Shown here: one piece after another, positions 6,906 through 14,717 of the stretch
Layout of the letters: every line of letters starts with the position of its first letter
Position numbering within the stretch: the stretch's first letter is position 1
Assembly (NCBI RefSeq): GCF_007003975.1
Contig: NZ_VFTC01000010.1
Location: 124,001-188,000, forward strand
Length of the DNA: 64,000 bases
Origin: Mesorhizobium sp. WSM4306
GTDB lineage: Bacteria; Pseudomonadota; Alphaproteobacteria; Rhizobiales; Rhizobiaceae
Reading direction: 5' to 3'
Notes under the pieces: generated by a model
What the model was told of the DNA's origin: nothing
Databases searched by the model: none
What the model saw: the letters and a program-made list of their open reading frames with translations, nothing else
Translations under genes and position numbers: made by a program

Positions 6906-8579
6906 ATGGCCCCATCCGCCCAGCCGATCACCGTCACCCGCCGCGACCAGATGTTTCCCATCCTGGGCGACGCCGATATCGAGCGCATGCGCCGGTTCGG
7001 CGAGGCGAGTTCCTATGCCGCCGGCGAGCATATTGTCACCGCCGGCTCCGTGGCGCCGGGGCTGATCGTCATCCTGTCGGGCGCGGTCGACATCACCCAG
7101 GATATCAGGCCCGGCCGGCGCGAGACCATTGTCACCCATGGTCCCGGCAATTTCATCGGAGAACTGGCGCAGCTTTCCAGCCGGCCGTCGCTGGTCAATG
7201 CCGAAGCCAGGGAGCCGGTCGAGGCCTTCGTCATTCCCTCGCAGCGGCTGCGCGACCTGATGGTGCAGGAGGCCAGCCTCGGCGAGCGGATCATGCGCGC
7301 GCTGATCCTGCGCCGCGTCGGTCTGCTCGAAAGCGGCAGCAGCGGGCCGGTCGTCATCGGCCCCGCCGGCAATGGCGACACGCTGCGGCTGCAGGGGTTT
7401 CTCCGGCGCAGCGGCCAGCCGCACCGGGCGCTGGATTCCGACAGCGACCCGTGCGCCAAAACACTGATCGAGCATTTTCATGTCGACCAGCACCATCTGC
7501 CGATCGTGCTCTGTCCCAACGGTAAGCTGATGCACAATCCCGGCGAAACCGAACTCGCCCGCTGCCTCGGCCTGCTGCGGCCCATCGACTCAGACATAGT
7601 CTATGACGTCGCCATTGTCGGCGCCGGGCCGGCGGGGCTGGCGGCGGCGGTCTATGCGGCGTCCGAAGGGCTGTCCACCATCGTGCTCGATTGCCGCGCC
7701 TTTGGCGGCCAGGCCGGCGCCTCCTCGCGCATCGAAAACTATCTCGGTTTCCCCACAGGCATTACCGGCATGGCGCTGATGGCGCGCGCCTACAACCAGG
7801 CGCAGAAATTCGGCGTCGAAATGGTCATTCCCGACGAGGCGAAGCTGCTCGGCGCAGCGAGCGACGGCTACACGCTCGCCGTCGGCGACGGCGAAAGCCT
7901 GCGGGCACGCGCCGTGGTGATCGCCAGCGGCGCGCGCTACCGCCGGCTCGACATCGCCAATCTGGCCGAATTCGAGGGCACCTCGGTGCATTACTGGGCC
8001 TCGCCGATCGAGGCGCGGCTGTGCGCGGGCCAAGAGGTGGCGTTAGTCGGCGCCGGCAATTCGGCAGGCCAGGCGGCAGTCTATCTCGCCAGCCAGGTGC
8101 GCAAGGTGACGATGCTGGCGCGCCGTGGCGGCCTCAGGGAAACCATGTCGCGCTATCTGGTCGAGCGCATCGAGGCGCAGCCCAACATCGAGGTGCTGGG
8201 CGAGACCGAGATCGAGGCGCTGGAAGGCGAAGGCGGCAATCTCACCGCGCTCAGCTGGCGCAACCAGGCGACCGGCGATGTCGAGACCCGCCCGATCCAG
8301 CATCTCTTCCTGTTCATCGGCGCCGACCCGAACACCGACTGGCTGGCTGAGTGCAATGTGGCGCTGGACGCCAAGGGTTTCGTGCGCACCGGCGCCGACG
8401 TCGCCGCGGGGCTGATGGAGACGAGCCGCAGCGGCGTGTTCGCCATCGGCGATGTGCGCTCCGGCTCGGTCAAACGGGTCGCCGCCGCCGTTGGCGAAGG
8501 CGCCCAGGTGGTGGCGGCCTTGCATGCCTATCTCGCGCGAACCAACGCAGCAGCGCCCGAACTGGCCAGGAGAGCATGA
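6906..8579 (+). CDS. Cyclic-nucleotide-binding / thioredoxin-fold / thioredoxin-reductase-like flavoprotein
   Basis: A 557-residue cytosolic protein in three parts. Residues 14-135 form a cyclic-nucleotide-binding domain (LIVILSGAVDI and GNFIGELAQLSSRPSLVNAEA segments). Residues 150-225 look like a glutaredoxin or thioredoxin fold without the usual CxxC. Residues 232-545 form a thioredoxin-reductase-type flavoprotein with GAGPAG at 239 and GAGNSAGQA at 382. The redox CxxC of true thioredoxin reductase is missing; the segment reads VHYWASPIEA. It therefore is unlikely to reduce thioredoxin in the standard way. It overlaps the start of the UBP zinc finger gene. Confidence 0.85.
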   Translation: MAPSAQPITVTRRDQMFPILGDADIERMRRFGEASSYAAGEHIVTAGSVAPGLIVILSGAVDITQDIRPGRRETIVTHGPGNFIGELAQLSSRPSLVNAEAREPVEAFVIPSQRLRDLMVQEASLGERIMRALILRRVGLLESGSSGPVVIGPAGNGDTLRLQGFLRRSGQPHRALDSDSDPCAKTLIEHFHVDQHHLPIVLCPNGKLMHNPGETELARCLGLLRPIDSDIVYDVAIVGAGPAGLAAAVYAASEGLSTIVLDCRAFGGQAGASSRIENYLGFPTGITGMALMARAYNQAQKFGVEMVIPDEAKLLGAASDGYTLAVGDGESLRARAVVIASGARYRRLDIANLAEFEGTSVHYWASPIEARLCAGQEVALVGAGNSAGQAAVYLASQVRKVTMLARRGGLRETMSRYLVERIEAQPNIEVLGETEIEALEGEGGNLTALSWRNQATGDVETRPIQHLFLFIGADPNTDWLAECNVALDAKGFVRTGADVAAGLMETSRSGVFAIGDVRSGSVKRVAAAVGEGAQVVAALHAYLARTNAAAPELARRA

Positions 8580-8884
8580 TGGATGAATGCAGACACACGA
8601 CAGGCATCAAGGCGGTGACGCCGAGCGCGCTCGGCTGCGAAGAATGCCTGAAGAGCGGCTCGATGTGGGTGCATCTCAGGCTCTGCCGGACTTGCGGCCA
8701 TGTCGGCTGCTGCGACGACTCGCCCAACCGCCACGCCACCAAGCACTTTCATGCCACCAAGCATCCGGTCATCGAAGGCTACGACCCGCCGGAAGGCTGG
8801 GCCTGGTGCTTTGTCGACGAGGTGTTCATCGACCTTGAGGGCGACGTGACGCCGCAGAACGGCCCGATCCCGAAGTTTTTCTGA
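8579..8884 (+). CDS. UBP-type zinc finger protein
   Basis: A 101-residue protein that is almost all one UBP-type zinc finger: ECRH near the start, CEECL at 20-24, CRTCGHVGCCD at 36-46, and a series of histidines (RHATKHFHATKHP) at 51-63. In eukaryotes this fold reads the free ubiquitin tail; bacteria have no ubiquitin, so the bacterial ligand is unknown. Start codons at 8576 and 8579 are adjacent and overlap the stop of the flavoprotein gene, so the two products are probably made together. Confidence 0.88.
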   Translation: MDECRHTTGIKAVTPSALGCEECLKSGSMWVHLRLCRTCGHVGCCDDSPNRHATKHFHATKHPVIEGYDPPEGWAWCFVDEVFIDLEGDVTPQNGPIPKFF

Positions 8885-8934
8885 GGCGGCGCCCAGGTGC
8901 ATCGTCGCACCGCGCCTGTCGAGGCTCGCTCGGA

Positions 8935-9753
8935 CTAATCCGGTTTGGTGGTCCAAGCCCCCACCTCGGATCGGCCCATCAATGTGCCGCTCCGACCAGC
9001 CTCGGAAAGAATGCGGTCTAATAGCGTCGCATGGTCGATTTCGGAGGATGCGGCAATCCCGAGCCTTTCCATGGTCGGCAATTGCGTCTCAACAAGATCG
9101 GTCACGAGATGCGCGACCTCCAGCGCCCCTGGCCCAGAACCGATGACTGCCTCCAGCCTCAGGTTCGGTGGAGGCAACCCAGCATCCTCGAACACTGACG
9201 CGAGACGTGTGCCAAGGCGTACTTGGGCGCCCGCTGCTTCGATTGTCCGGCCAAGCCAGTTGCAAACTCGATCGTAGGTCGGCGACGATGGAGACGATCG
9301 GGCGCCATCCCAATCCAGTTCGTGGAATGCGATGATCCCTCCGGGTCGCAAATGGCGCACGATGCGCCTGAGCGAACGTGCCGGGTCAGGCATGAACTGG
9401 AGAACATAACGGCCGACCACGGCGTCGAACGGCTGTTCAAAATTCAATTCGGCCGCATCGCCATGCCTGAATGAGACCCGGCTTGTGTTGGCCTCCTTGG
9501 CTCGTAACGCAGCCCGTTCGACAGAGGAAACCGCAACATCGGTGCCGACAACCTCTCCGGTCGCCCCTACCATTTCCCGACAGAGAAACGCGACATCGCC
9601 CGCCCCGCTGCCGATGTCGAGAACGCGCATCCCCTTTCCTATTCCGGCAGCATCGAGGAACCGTCGCGTTATCGGATCGATCAGTTGGGCTTGCGTCGTC
9701 AGGCGGCGCAATTCTGCCTCCGCATAGCCAAGCGCATAGTCGGCTTCGTTCAT
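8935..9753 (-). CDS. Class I SAM-dependent methyltransferase
   Basis: A 272-residue enzyme. Motif I is VLDIGSGAGDVAFL, motif II region EVVGTDVAVSSVERA, then DAVVGRYVLQFMPDP and LRPGGIIAFHELDWDG. ATG 9753 has GAGG 8 bases upstream; a longer in-frame frame to 9924 begins with low-complexity residues and is not preferred. The substrate is unknown. It is convergent with the zinc finger gene. Confidence 0.85.
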   Translation of the reverse strand: MNEADYALGYAEAELRRLTTQAQLIDPITRRFLDAAGIGKGMRVLDIGSGAGDVAFLCREMVGATGEVVGTDVAVSSVERAALRAKEANTSRVSFRHGDAAELNFEQPFDAVVGRYVLQFMPDPARSLRRIVRHLRPGGIIAFHELDWDGARSSPSSPTYDRVCNWLGRTIEAAGAQVRLGTRLASVFEDAGLPPPNLRLEAVIGSGPGALEVAHLVTDLVETQLPTMERLGIAASSEIDHATLLDRILSEAGRSGTLMGRSEVGAWTTKPD

Positions 9754-9862
9754 GACGACCTCAATTGGGTATCTGGCAACGTCCGAAGGCGACAAATAGC
9801 CTAGCACAGACCGCCGGGTCCGTCCCATGAGAGTCCTATGGCTATCCAGGCTATGAACGCGC

Positions 9863-10036
9863 CTATCGCACGGAGCCGGTGACGGTGCGGTCGATGGCAT
9901 CGGCATCGCGCCCGTTGCCGGCAAGCGTGGCGATGATCAGCAGGCTGACGACGACCGGGACAAACAGGATGGCGACGCGGGCCTGCACATAAAAAATCGC
10001 GCGCCATTCGCTGCGCTTTTCCGGGCTGTTGTCCAT
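9863..10036 (-). CDS. Small single-span membrane protein (57 aa)
   Basis: A 57-residue frame with a charged N-terminus (MDNSPEKRSEWR), a hydrophobic helix (VAILFVPVVVSLLIIATLAG) and a short polar tail. It sits 109 bp upstream of the methyltransferase on the same strand. Function is not recognised; the frame is plausible rather than proven. Confidence 0.4.
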   Translation of the reverse strand: MDNSPEKRSEWRAIFYVQARVAILFVPVVVSLLIIATLAGNGRDADAIDRTVTGSVR

Positions 10037-10107
10037 CACACTCACTCTGTCACGCCTCCCCGGGCGGGACATAGCGGCGAAGGGTTAAGCAAGCCCTTCA
10101 AATTGTG

Positions 10108-10148
10108 TTAACGACAGCGCGGTTCAAAATATAATGACAATGTCATTA
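10108..10148 (+). promoter_or_regulatory. Toxin-antitoxin promoter with operator over the -10 box
   Basis: TTAACG (10108-10113) and TATAAT (10130-10135) are 16 bases apart. TAATGACA (10132-10139) and TGTCATTA (10141-10148) form a perfect palindrome around one base, overlapping the -10 box and the expected transcription start. This is the layout expected for self-repression by the antitoxin. Confidence 0.7.
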
Positions 10149-10157
10149 CAGTCGGCT

Positions 10158-10466
10158 ATGGCTAAAATCATGAAGCACGAATCCCCGACCGAAGCTTCCA
10201 AGCGAAGCACGCTGAATATCCGCATTAAGCCCGAAGAGCGTGGCCTGATCGACGAGGCAGCGCGCGCGCTCGGAAAGACGCGGACGGATTTTATCCTCGA
10301 TGCAGCGCGGCGCATGGCCGAGGATACGCTGCTCGACCGTACCCTCATCAAAGTCTCGCCGGAGGCCTATGCGGAATTCCTCGCCCTGTTGGATGCGCCG
10401 GCCAAGCCCGACAAGCGCCTGTCCAAGCTGATGAACGTGCGCGCGCCATGGGAGACGGGCGAATGA
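10158..10466 (+). CDS. tacA: TacA-family (DUF1778) antitoxin
   Basis: A 102-residue protein with an N-terminal ribbon-helix-helix (RSTLNIRIKPEERGLIDEAA), the DNA-binding part of DUF1778 antitoxins, followed by the toxin-binding tail. An upstream ATG at 10134 lies inside the operator, so ATG 10158 is preferred; ATG 10170 is also possible. The GNAT toxin gene follows on the same strand. By family knowledge it neutralises the toxin and represses the operon. Confidence 0.88.
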   Translation: MAKIMKHESPTEASKRSTLNIRIKPEERGLIDEAARALGKTRTDFILDAARRMAEDTLLDRTLIKVSPEAYAEFLALLDAPAKPDKRLSKLMNVRAPWETGE

Positions 10467-10518
10467 GCCCTAAGATCCGGATCGATTTTCCAAAATCAAA
10501 GGGATGCGTGACGCAGTA

Positions 10519-11022
10519 ATGACGCTGCGACCGCCGGTGCCTTTGGACCGCACCCACAACGTGTCATCGTTTTCGTCCGGCGTTCCGGTTCTGGACGATT
10601 GGCTAAAACGTCGGGCGCTGGCCAATCAGGACAGCGGCGCCACACGTACGTTTGTCGCCTGCCTGAATGACGGTTCTGTTGTGGCCTACTATGCGTTGGC
10701 GTCCGGAGGGGTCGCCGCCAGCCATGCGCCCGGTCGTTTCAGGCGCAACATGCCCGATCCTATCCCCGTCGCCATTCTCGCCAGGCTTGCTCTCGACGTG
10801 TCTCATCAGCGTCAGGGCTTAGGCATGGCGCTTGTTCAAGATGCTGCGCGGCGCATCATGAATGCTGCTGACACGCTCGGCATTCGAGGCATCCTGGTCC
10901 ATGCACTTTCCGAGGATGCGCGGCTCTTCTACACAAAGCTCGGGTTCAATCCCTCACCGCTCGATCCGATGACGCTGATGGTCTCTTTGGCCGATCTGCA
11001 TCTTGCGATCGCTGGGCCTTAG
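10519..11022 (+). CDS. tacT: TacT-family GNAT toxin
   Basis: A 167-residue GNAT enzyme of the type that acetylates the amino acid on charged tRNA and so stops translation. The features are LDDWLKRRALANQ near the start, the acetyl-CoA loop RQGLGMAL, and FYTKLGF, which holds the conserved tyrosine near the C-terminus. ATG 10519 matches the usual N-terminus (MTLRPP); ATG 10504 is an alternative. The gap after the antitoxin is 52 bp, wider than the usual overlap. The stop overlaps by 4 bases the stop of the convergent cystathionine gene. Confidence 0.88.
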   Translation: MTLRPPVPLDRTHNVSSFSSGVPVLDDWLKRRALANQDSGATRTFVACLNDGSVVAYYALASGGVAASHAPGRFRRNMPDPIPVAILARLALDVSHQRQGLGMALVQDAARRIMNAADTLGIRGILVHALSEDARLFYTKLGFNPSPLDPMTLMVSLADLHLAIAGP

Positions 11023-12197
11023 GCCCGCAGCGCCTGATCCAGATCGGCGATCAGATCATCGCCATCCTCTATGCCGGCGGACAACCGCACCAGCGAATCC
11101 GAGATGCCGATGGCTGCCCGCTTCTCGGCCGGGATCGAGCCATGCGTCATCAGCGCCGGATGTTCGATCAGGCTTTCGACGCCGCCGAGGCTTTCGGCCA
11201 GCGTGAACAATTGCGTGCGTTCGAGGAAGCGTTTGGTGCCGGCGAGGTCGCGGTCGAGGTCGACCGAAATCATGCCGCCGAAGGCGTGCATCTGCTTTTT
11301 GGCAATGGCGTGCTGCGGATGGCTGGCGAGGCCGGGATAGACAACGCGGCGCACGTCTTTTCGCGCTTCCAACCATTGCGCGATCTTAAGGCCGTTCGCC
11401 GAGTGCCGCTCCATCCTGAGCGCCAGCGTCTTGATACCGCGCAGCGCCAGAAAACTGTCGAACGGGCCTGAGATGGCGCCGATGGCGTTCTGCAGGAATT
11501 TCAGCTGGGCGGCGAGATCCTTGTTGTCGCCGACGATGGCGACGCCGCCGACCATGTCGGAATGGCCGTTGAGATACTTTGTCGTCGAGTGGACGACGAT
11601 GTCGATGCCGAGTTCCAACGGCCGCTGGATATAGGGGCTGCAGAACGTGTTGTCGGCGACCGTCAGAACGCCCTTGCGCTTGGCAAGTGCTGCAACGCCT
11701 TCGAGGTCGACGATGCGCAGCAGCGGGTTGGTCGGCGTTTCGACCCAGAGCAGTTTTGTCTCCGGGCGGATCGCGGCTTCGACGGCGGCGAGGTCGGTGA
11801 AGTCGACGAAACTCACCTGCAGATTGGCCGAGCGCTTGCGCACCCGCTCCATTAGCCGGAACGAACCGCCATAGATGTCGTCGGTGGCGACGATATGCGC
11901 GCCGCTGTCGAGAAGTTCCAGCACGGTCGAGATCGCCGCCAGGCCGGAGGCGAAGGCGAAGGCATTGCTGCCGCTTTCGAGATCGGCCACCGCGCGCTCA
12001 AAGGCGAAGCGCGTCGGGTTCTGGCTGCGGGCGTACTCAAAGCCCTTGTGCACGCCGGGCGATTGCTGGCCGTAGGTCGACGTCGCATAGATCGGCACCA
12101 TGACGGCGCCGGTCAGCGGGTCGTGGCTCTGGCCGCCATGGATGGTGCGAGTCGAGAAAGCCAGGCGGTTCTTGCCCGTCGGGGTGTGAGCGGTCAT
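11019..12197 (-). CDS. Cystathionine gamma-synthase/gamma-lyase family PLP enzyme
   Basis: A 392-residue fold-type I PLP enzyme. The lysine that binds PLP is in HSTTKYLNGHSD, and YGGSFRLMERV and FVDFTDL match the family. Its gene overlaps cystathionine beta-synthase by four bases, so gamma-lyase activity (cystathionine to cysteine, 2-oxobutyrate and ammonia) in reverse transsulfuration is the best guess; gamma-synthase activity cannot be excluded from sequence alone. Confidence 0.92.
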   Translation of the reverse strand: MTAHTPTGKNRLAFSTRTIHGGQSHDPLTGAVMVPIYATSTYGQQSPGVHKGFEYARSQNPTRFAFERAVADLESGSNAFAFASGLAAISTVLELLDSGAHIVATDDIYGGSFRLMERVRKRSANLQVSFVDFTDLAAVEAAIRPETKLLWVETPTNPLLRIVDLEGVAALAKRKGVLTVADNTFCSPYIQRPLELGIDIVVHSTTKYLNGHSDMVGGVAIVGDNKDLAAQLKFLQNAIGAISGPFDSFLALRGIKTLALRMERHSANGLKIAQWLEARKDVRRVVYPGLASHPQHAIAKKQMHAFGGMISVDLDRDLAGTKRFLERTQLFTLAESLGGVESLIEHPALMTHGSIPAEKRAAIGISDSLVRLSAGIEDGDDLIADLDQALRA

Positions 12198-13630
12198 CGT
12201 GCGCGCCTCAAATGGTTGATCAGGTCGATACGGGTTATCAGGCCGACGAACTCGTCGCCATCGAAGATGATGGCGACCTCGTTGCGGTCAAACACCGGCA
12301 AAAGCGCATCCAGTGTCTGGCTGGCCTGCAGCGTGTGCAGATTGGAGGTCATGGCCGTGCGCACCGGGCCGTTGAAACGGTCCCAGCGGCCGTCATAGGG
12401 ACCGTCGACCTTGGCCAGAATATCGCTTTCGTCGACAATGCCGACGAGCTTGCCATTGTCGAGCACCGGCAGCTGCGAGACATCGGAGCGGCGCATGCGG
12501 CCATAGGCGTTGAGCAGGCTTTCGTCGGGGCCGACATAGACGGTGTCGCCGGTGCGGTGCGAGCGCAGGACGAGATCGCGCAGATCGCCATGCTGCTCCT
12601 GTTCGGCCAGGCCTTGCTCGGCCAGCCAGAAATCGTCGAACACCTTCGAAAGATATTTGTTGCCGCTGTCGCAGACGAAGGTGACGACGCGCTTCGCGCT
12701 CGTCTGCTCGCGGCAATAGCGCAGGGCCGCCGACAACAGCGTGCCGGAGGACGAGCCGGCAAGAATGCCTTCCTTGGAAAGCAGGTCGCGCACGGCCAGC
12801 ATGCTCTGCTTGTCGGGGATGGAATAGGCCTTCTTGACCAGCGACAGATCGGCGTTGGGCGGCACGAAATCCTCGCCTATGCCTTCGACGGTCCAGCTGC
12901 CGGCCTCTTCCATCTTGCCGGTCTTGATCAGCGGCGCCAGCACCGATCCCACAGGATCGGCCAGCACCATTTCGGTCTTCGGCGAGACTTTCGCGAAGTA
13001 GCGGCCAAGCCCGGTCAGCGTGCCGCCGGAGCCGACGCCGACGACCACGGCGTCGAGATTGCCGTCGAGCTGGGCAAAGATTTCCGGGCCGGTGGTGGTC
13101 TCATGCGCGAGCGGGTTGGCCGGATTGGCGAACTGGTTGGCGTAGAAAGCGCCGGGGGTTTCGGCGGCGATCTTTTCGGCCATGTCCTGGTAATATTCGG
13201 GGTGGCCCTTGCCGACATCGGAACGCGTCATGCGTACTTCCGCACCCAGCGCGCGCAGATGCTGGATCTTCTCGCGCGACATCTTGTCGGGAACGACGAG
13301 GATGATGCGGTAGCCCTTGGGGATGCCGACCTGGGCAAGCCCGAGGCCGGTGTTGCCGGCGGTCGCCTCGACGATGGTGCCGCCGCGCTTCAGCTTGCCC
13401 TGTTTCTCGGCCGCGGCAATCATCGACAGCGCGATGCGGTCCTTGATCGAGCCGCCGGGATTCTGGCTTTCAAGCTTGATGAACAGCCGGCATTTTCCGG
13501 TGTCGAATTTGGTCAGTTCGACCACCGGCGTCTGGCCGATGAGGTCGAGCACCGAGGCATAGGGCGGACGCAGGCGTGATTGGCCGTCCGAGGGGGTGCT
13601 GCCTGAAGCAGCGATCTTGTGCTCGCTCAT
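12194..13630 (-). CDS. Cystathionine beta-synthase with C-terminal CBS domain pair
   Basis: A 478-residue enzyme. The N-terminal PLP domain (about 1-340) has the lysine in NPGGSIKDRIALS, the phosphate loop SGGTLTGLGRYF and ATAGNTGLGLA. Residues about 350-475 are two CBS motifs that in this family bind adenosyl ligands and tune activity. It condenses serine and homocysteine to cystathionine. It is first in the two-gene unit with the gamma-lyase gene. No heme-binding N-terminal extension is present, as usual for bacterial forms. Confidence 0.93.
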   Translation of the reverse strand: MSEHKIAASGSTPSDGQSRLRPPYASVLDLIGQTPVVELTKFDTGKCRLFIKLESQNPGGSIKDRIALSMIAAAEKQGKLKRGGTIVEATAGNTGLGLAQVGIPKGYRIILVVPDKMSREKIQHLRALGAEVRMTRSDVGKGHPEYYQDMAEKIAAETPGAFYANQFANPANPLAHETTTGPEIFAQLDGNLDAVVVGVGSGGTLTGLGRYFAKVSPKTEMVLADPVGSVLAPLIKTGKMEEAGSWTVEGIGEDFVPPNADLSLVKKAYSIPDKQSMLAVRDLLSKEGILAGSSSGTLLSAALRYCREQTSAKRVVTFVCDSGNKYLSKVFDDFWLAEQGLAEQEQHGDLRDLVLRSHRTGDTVYVGPDESLLNAYGRMRRSDVSQLPVLDNGKLVGIVDESDILAKVDGPYDGRWDRFNGPVRTAMTSNLHTLQASQTLDALLPVFDRNEVAIIFDGDEFVGLITRIDLINHLRRAR

Positions 13631-13659
13631 ATCGAAGCTCCCTGATCAAGCAACCGCCA

Positions 13660-13710
13660 AGAGCATGATGCCGAAAAGTGCGGAGCGGATTTCGGACGAC
13701 ATCATGCTCT
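13660..13710. repeat. Palindromic repeat element in the leader of cystathionine beta-synthase
   Basis: AGAGCATGAT (13660-13669) pairs exactly with ATCATGCTCT (13701-13710), and inside it CCGAAA pairs with TTTCGG. The element resembles a dispersed palindrome common in rhizobial genomes. It lies 30 bases upstream of the CBS start, so it may be transcribed as a leader hairpin. Confidence 0.7.
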
Positions 13711-13859
13711 ACTTCTTTGATTCAGCCGGCAGAGCGGCAAACGTAGCCTCTTTTCCAGCCGTTTACAGTTGGAAAGAAGATAGATCGTGCCAATCAACTG
13801 GCCAGATGCGGAATGAAATTCCAGCCGTGCCGCTGCGCAAAGTCGCTGCAAGGTCGCGG

Positions 13860-14022
13860 GACAGCGCCCCCCTCTGGCCTGCCGGCCATCTCCCCCACTT
13901 GGGGGGAGATCGGATGTCGCGGCGGCTTTCGCTAATTTTCGACGTCGAAAGAAGGCGCCAAGGTCGAAGCTGCCAATCTCCCTCCTTGTGGGGGAGATGT
14001 CCGGCAGGACAGAGGGGGGCGT
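13860..14022. repeat. Intergenic repeat family A, copy 1 (two inverted arms)
   Basis: Two inverted arms of about 45 bp, each with GCGCCCCCCTCTG and a CTCCCCC/GGGGGAG hairpin, around about 75 bp of less conserved DNA. Related copies are at 30062, 46247 (one arm), 53182, 54285 and 56161. It looks like a small non-coding mobile or REP-like element. Confidence 0.8.
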
Positions 14023-14180
14023 CGTAGGGTGCGACCTCGTTGGTTATCTCGACAGCTGCAACCCCCCGCCCCAACGCACCATCTCGTTCGTTGCCGCCGC
14101 AATCGCGGAGTGCAAAGCAGAGCGACGTGGAATCGAAAGCCGACATGGTCAGCTTGTCGAACACGGCCTCGTCGGCGCGG

Positions 14181-14389
14181 GGCGCGACCTGGGCGATGGG
14201 CGCGCTGGAACGCGGCAAGCATCTGATGCCATGGCGGATCGAGGATGAACTAAAAGCGATCGGCGCCAACTACATCCAGGCGGGCCGTGGCGCGGCTTTG
14301 CCGTGCGCGACGGCAATCTGATCACCGGCCAGCAGAATTTTTCCGGCACAGAGACCGCGCGCCTGGTGTGTGAGGCATTGGGCGGCTGA
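14181..14389 (+). pseudogene. 3' remnant of a DJ-1/PfpI-type amidotransferase-fold gene
   Basis: One frame reads MGALERGKHLMPWRIEDELK and on to GANYIQAG up to about 14285. The next frame continues directly with WRGFAVRDGNLITGQQNF and SGTETARLVCEALGG, to TGA at 14387-14389. This is the C-terminal end of a Hsp31/PfpI-type protein, split by a one-base deletion near 14285 and with its 5' half missing. It follows repeat A copy 1, which may mark the breakpoint. Confidence 0.65.
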
Positions 14390-14476
14390 ACGCTCTCTCT
14401 TTGGTTTTGACGCACTTCCCTGGGTATGCGCTCACACTTTTCCCAGAAATGGTGTCCAGACGTCCCATTACGGCAG

Positions 14477-14488
14477 GGACTTCAGTCT
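14477..14488. promoter_or_regulatory. GGACTTCAGTCT motif, third copy
   Basis: The 12-mer is identical to the copy at 6222-6233. It lies in the non-coding gap 14390-14717, about 20 bases ahead of the AT-rich run CTAATATATATG (14503-14514), and upstream of a strong hairpin at 14565-14615. Confidence 0.4.
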
Positions 14489-14564
14489 TAATTGAGATAC
14501 AGCTAATATATATGTAGCTTTGCCAGTGCGGGGCGACGATCCCAAAATCCAAGCCTAATCCCGC

Positions 14565-14619
14565 AATGGCCGGTGCGGCACGCTTTCAACCCAAGCATCC
14601 TCCGCACCGGCCATTCTTT
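14565..14619 (+). terminator. Strong hairpin followed by CTTTT, possible small-RNA terminator
   Basis: AATGGCCGGTGCGG (14565-14578) and CCGCACCGGCCATT (14602-14615) are perfect 14-bp arms with a 23-base loop, followed by CTTTT. No gene ends just before it on this strand, so it may close a small RNA starting near 14520. The gap otherwise shows no supported gene. Confidence 0.5.
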
Positions 14620-14717
14620 TGCCTGCCGCCGGGTAGCCCATAGGGCGATCGCGGAAAGCACTCTCCAGTCGAGCCGAATACGGATCTGTCAGATTCATAG
14701 TCTTTCCGGGAATTGCT

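Noticed and set aside
12212..13579. 455-codon frame antisense to cystathionine beta-synthase
   Set aside because: Mirror of a conserved gene in a GC-rich genome; no motifs.
13860..14022. Possible CRISPR-like or tandem repeat
   Set aside because: Arms are inverted, not direct, and occur once per site without unique spacers.
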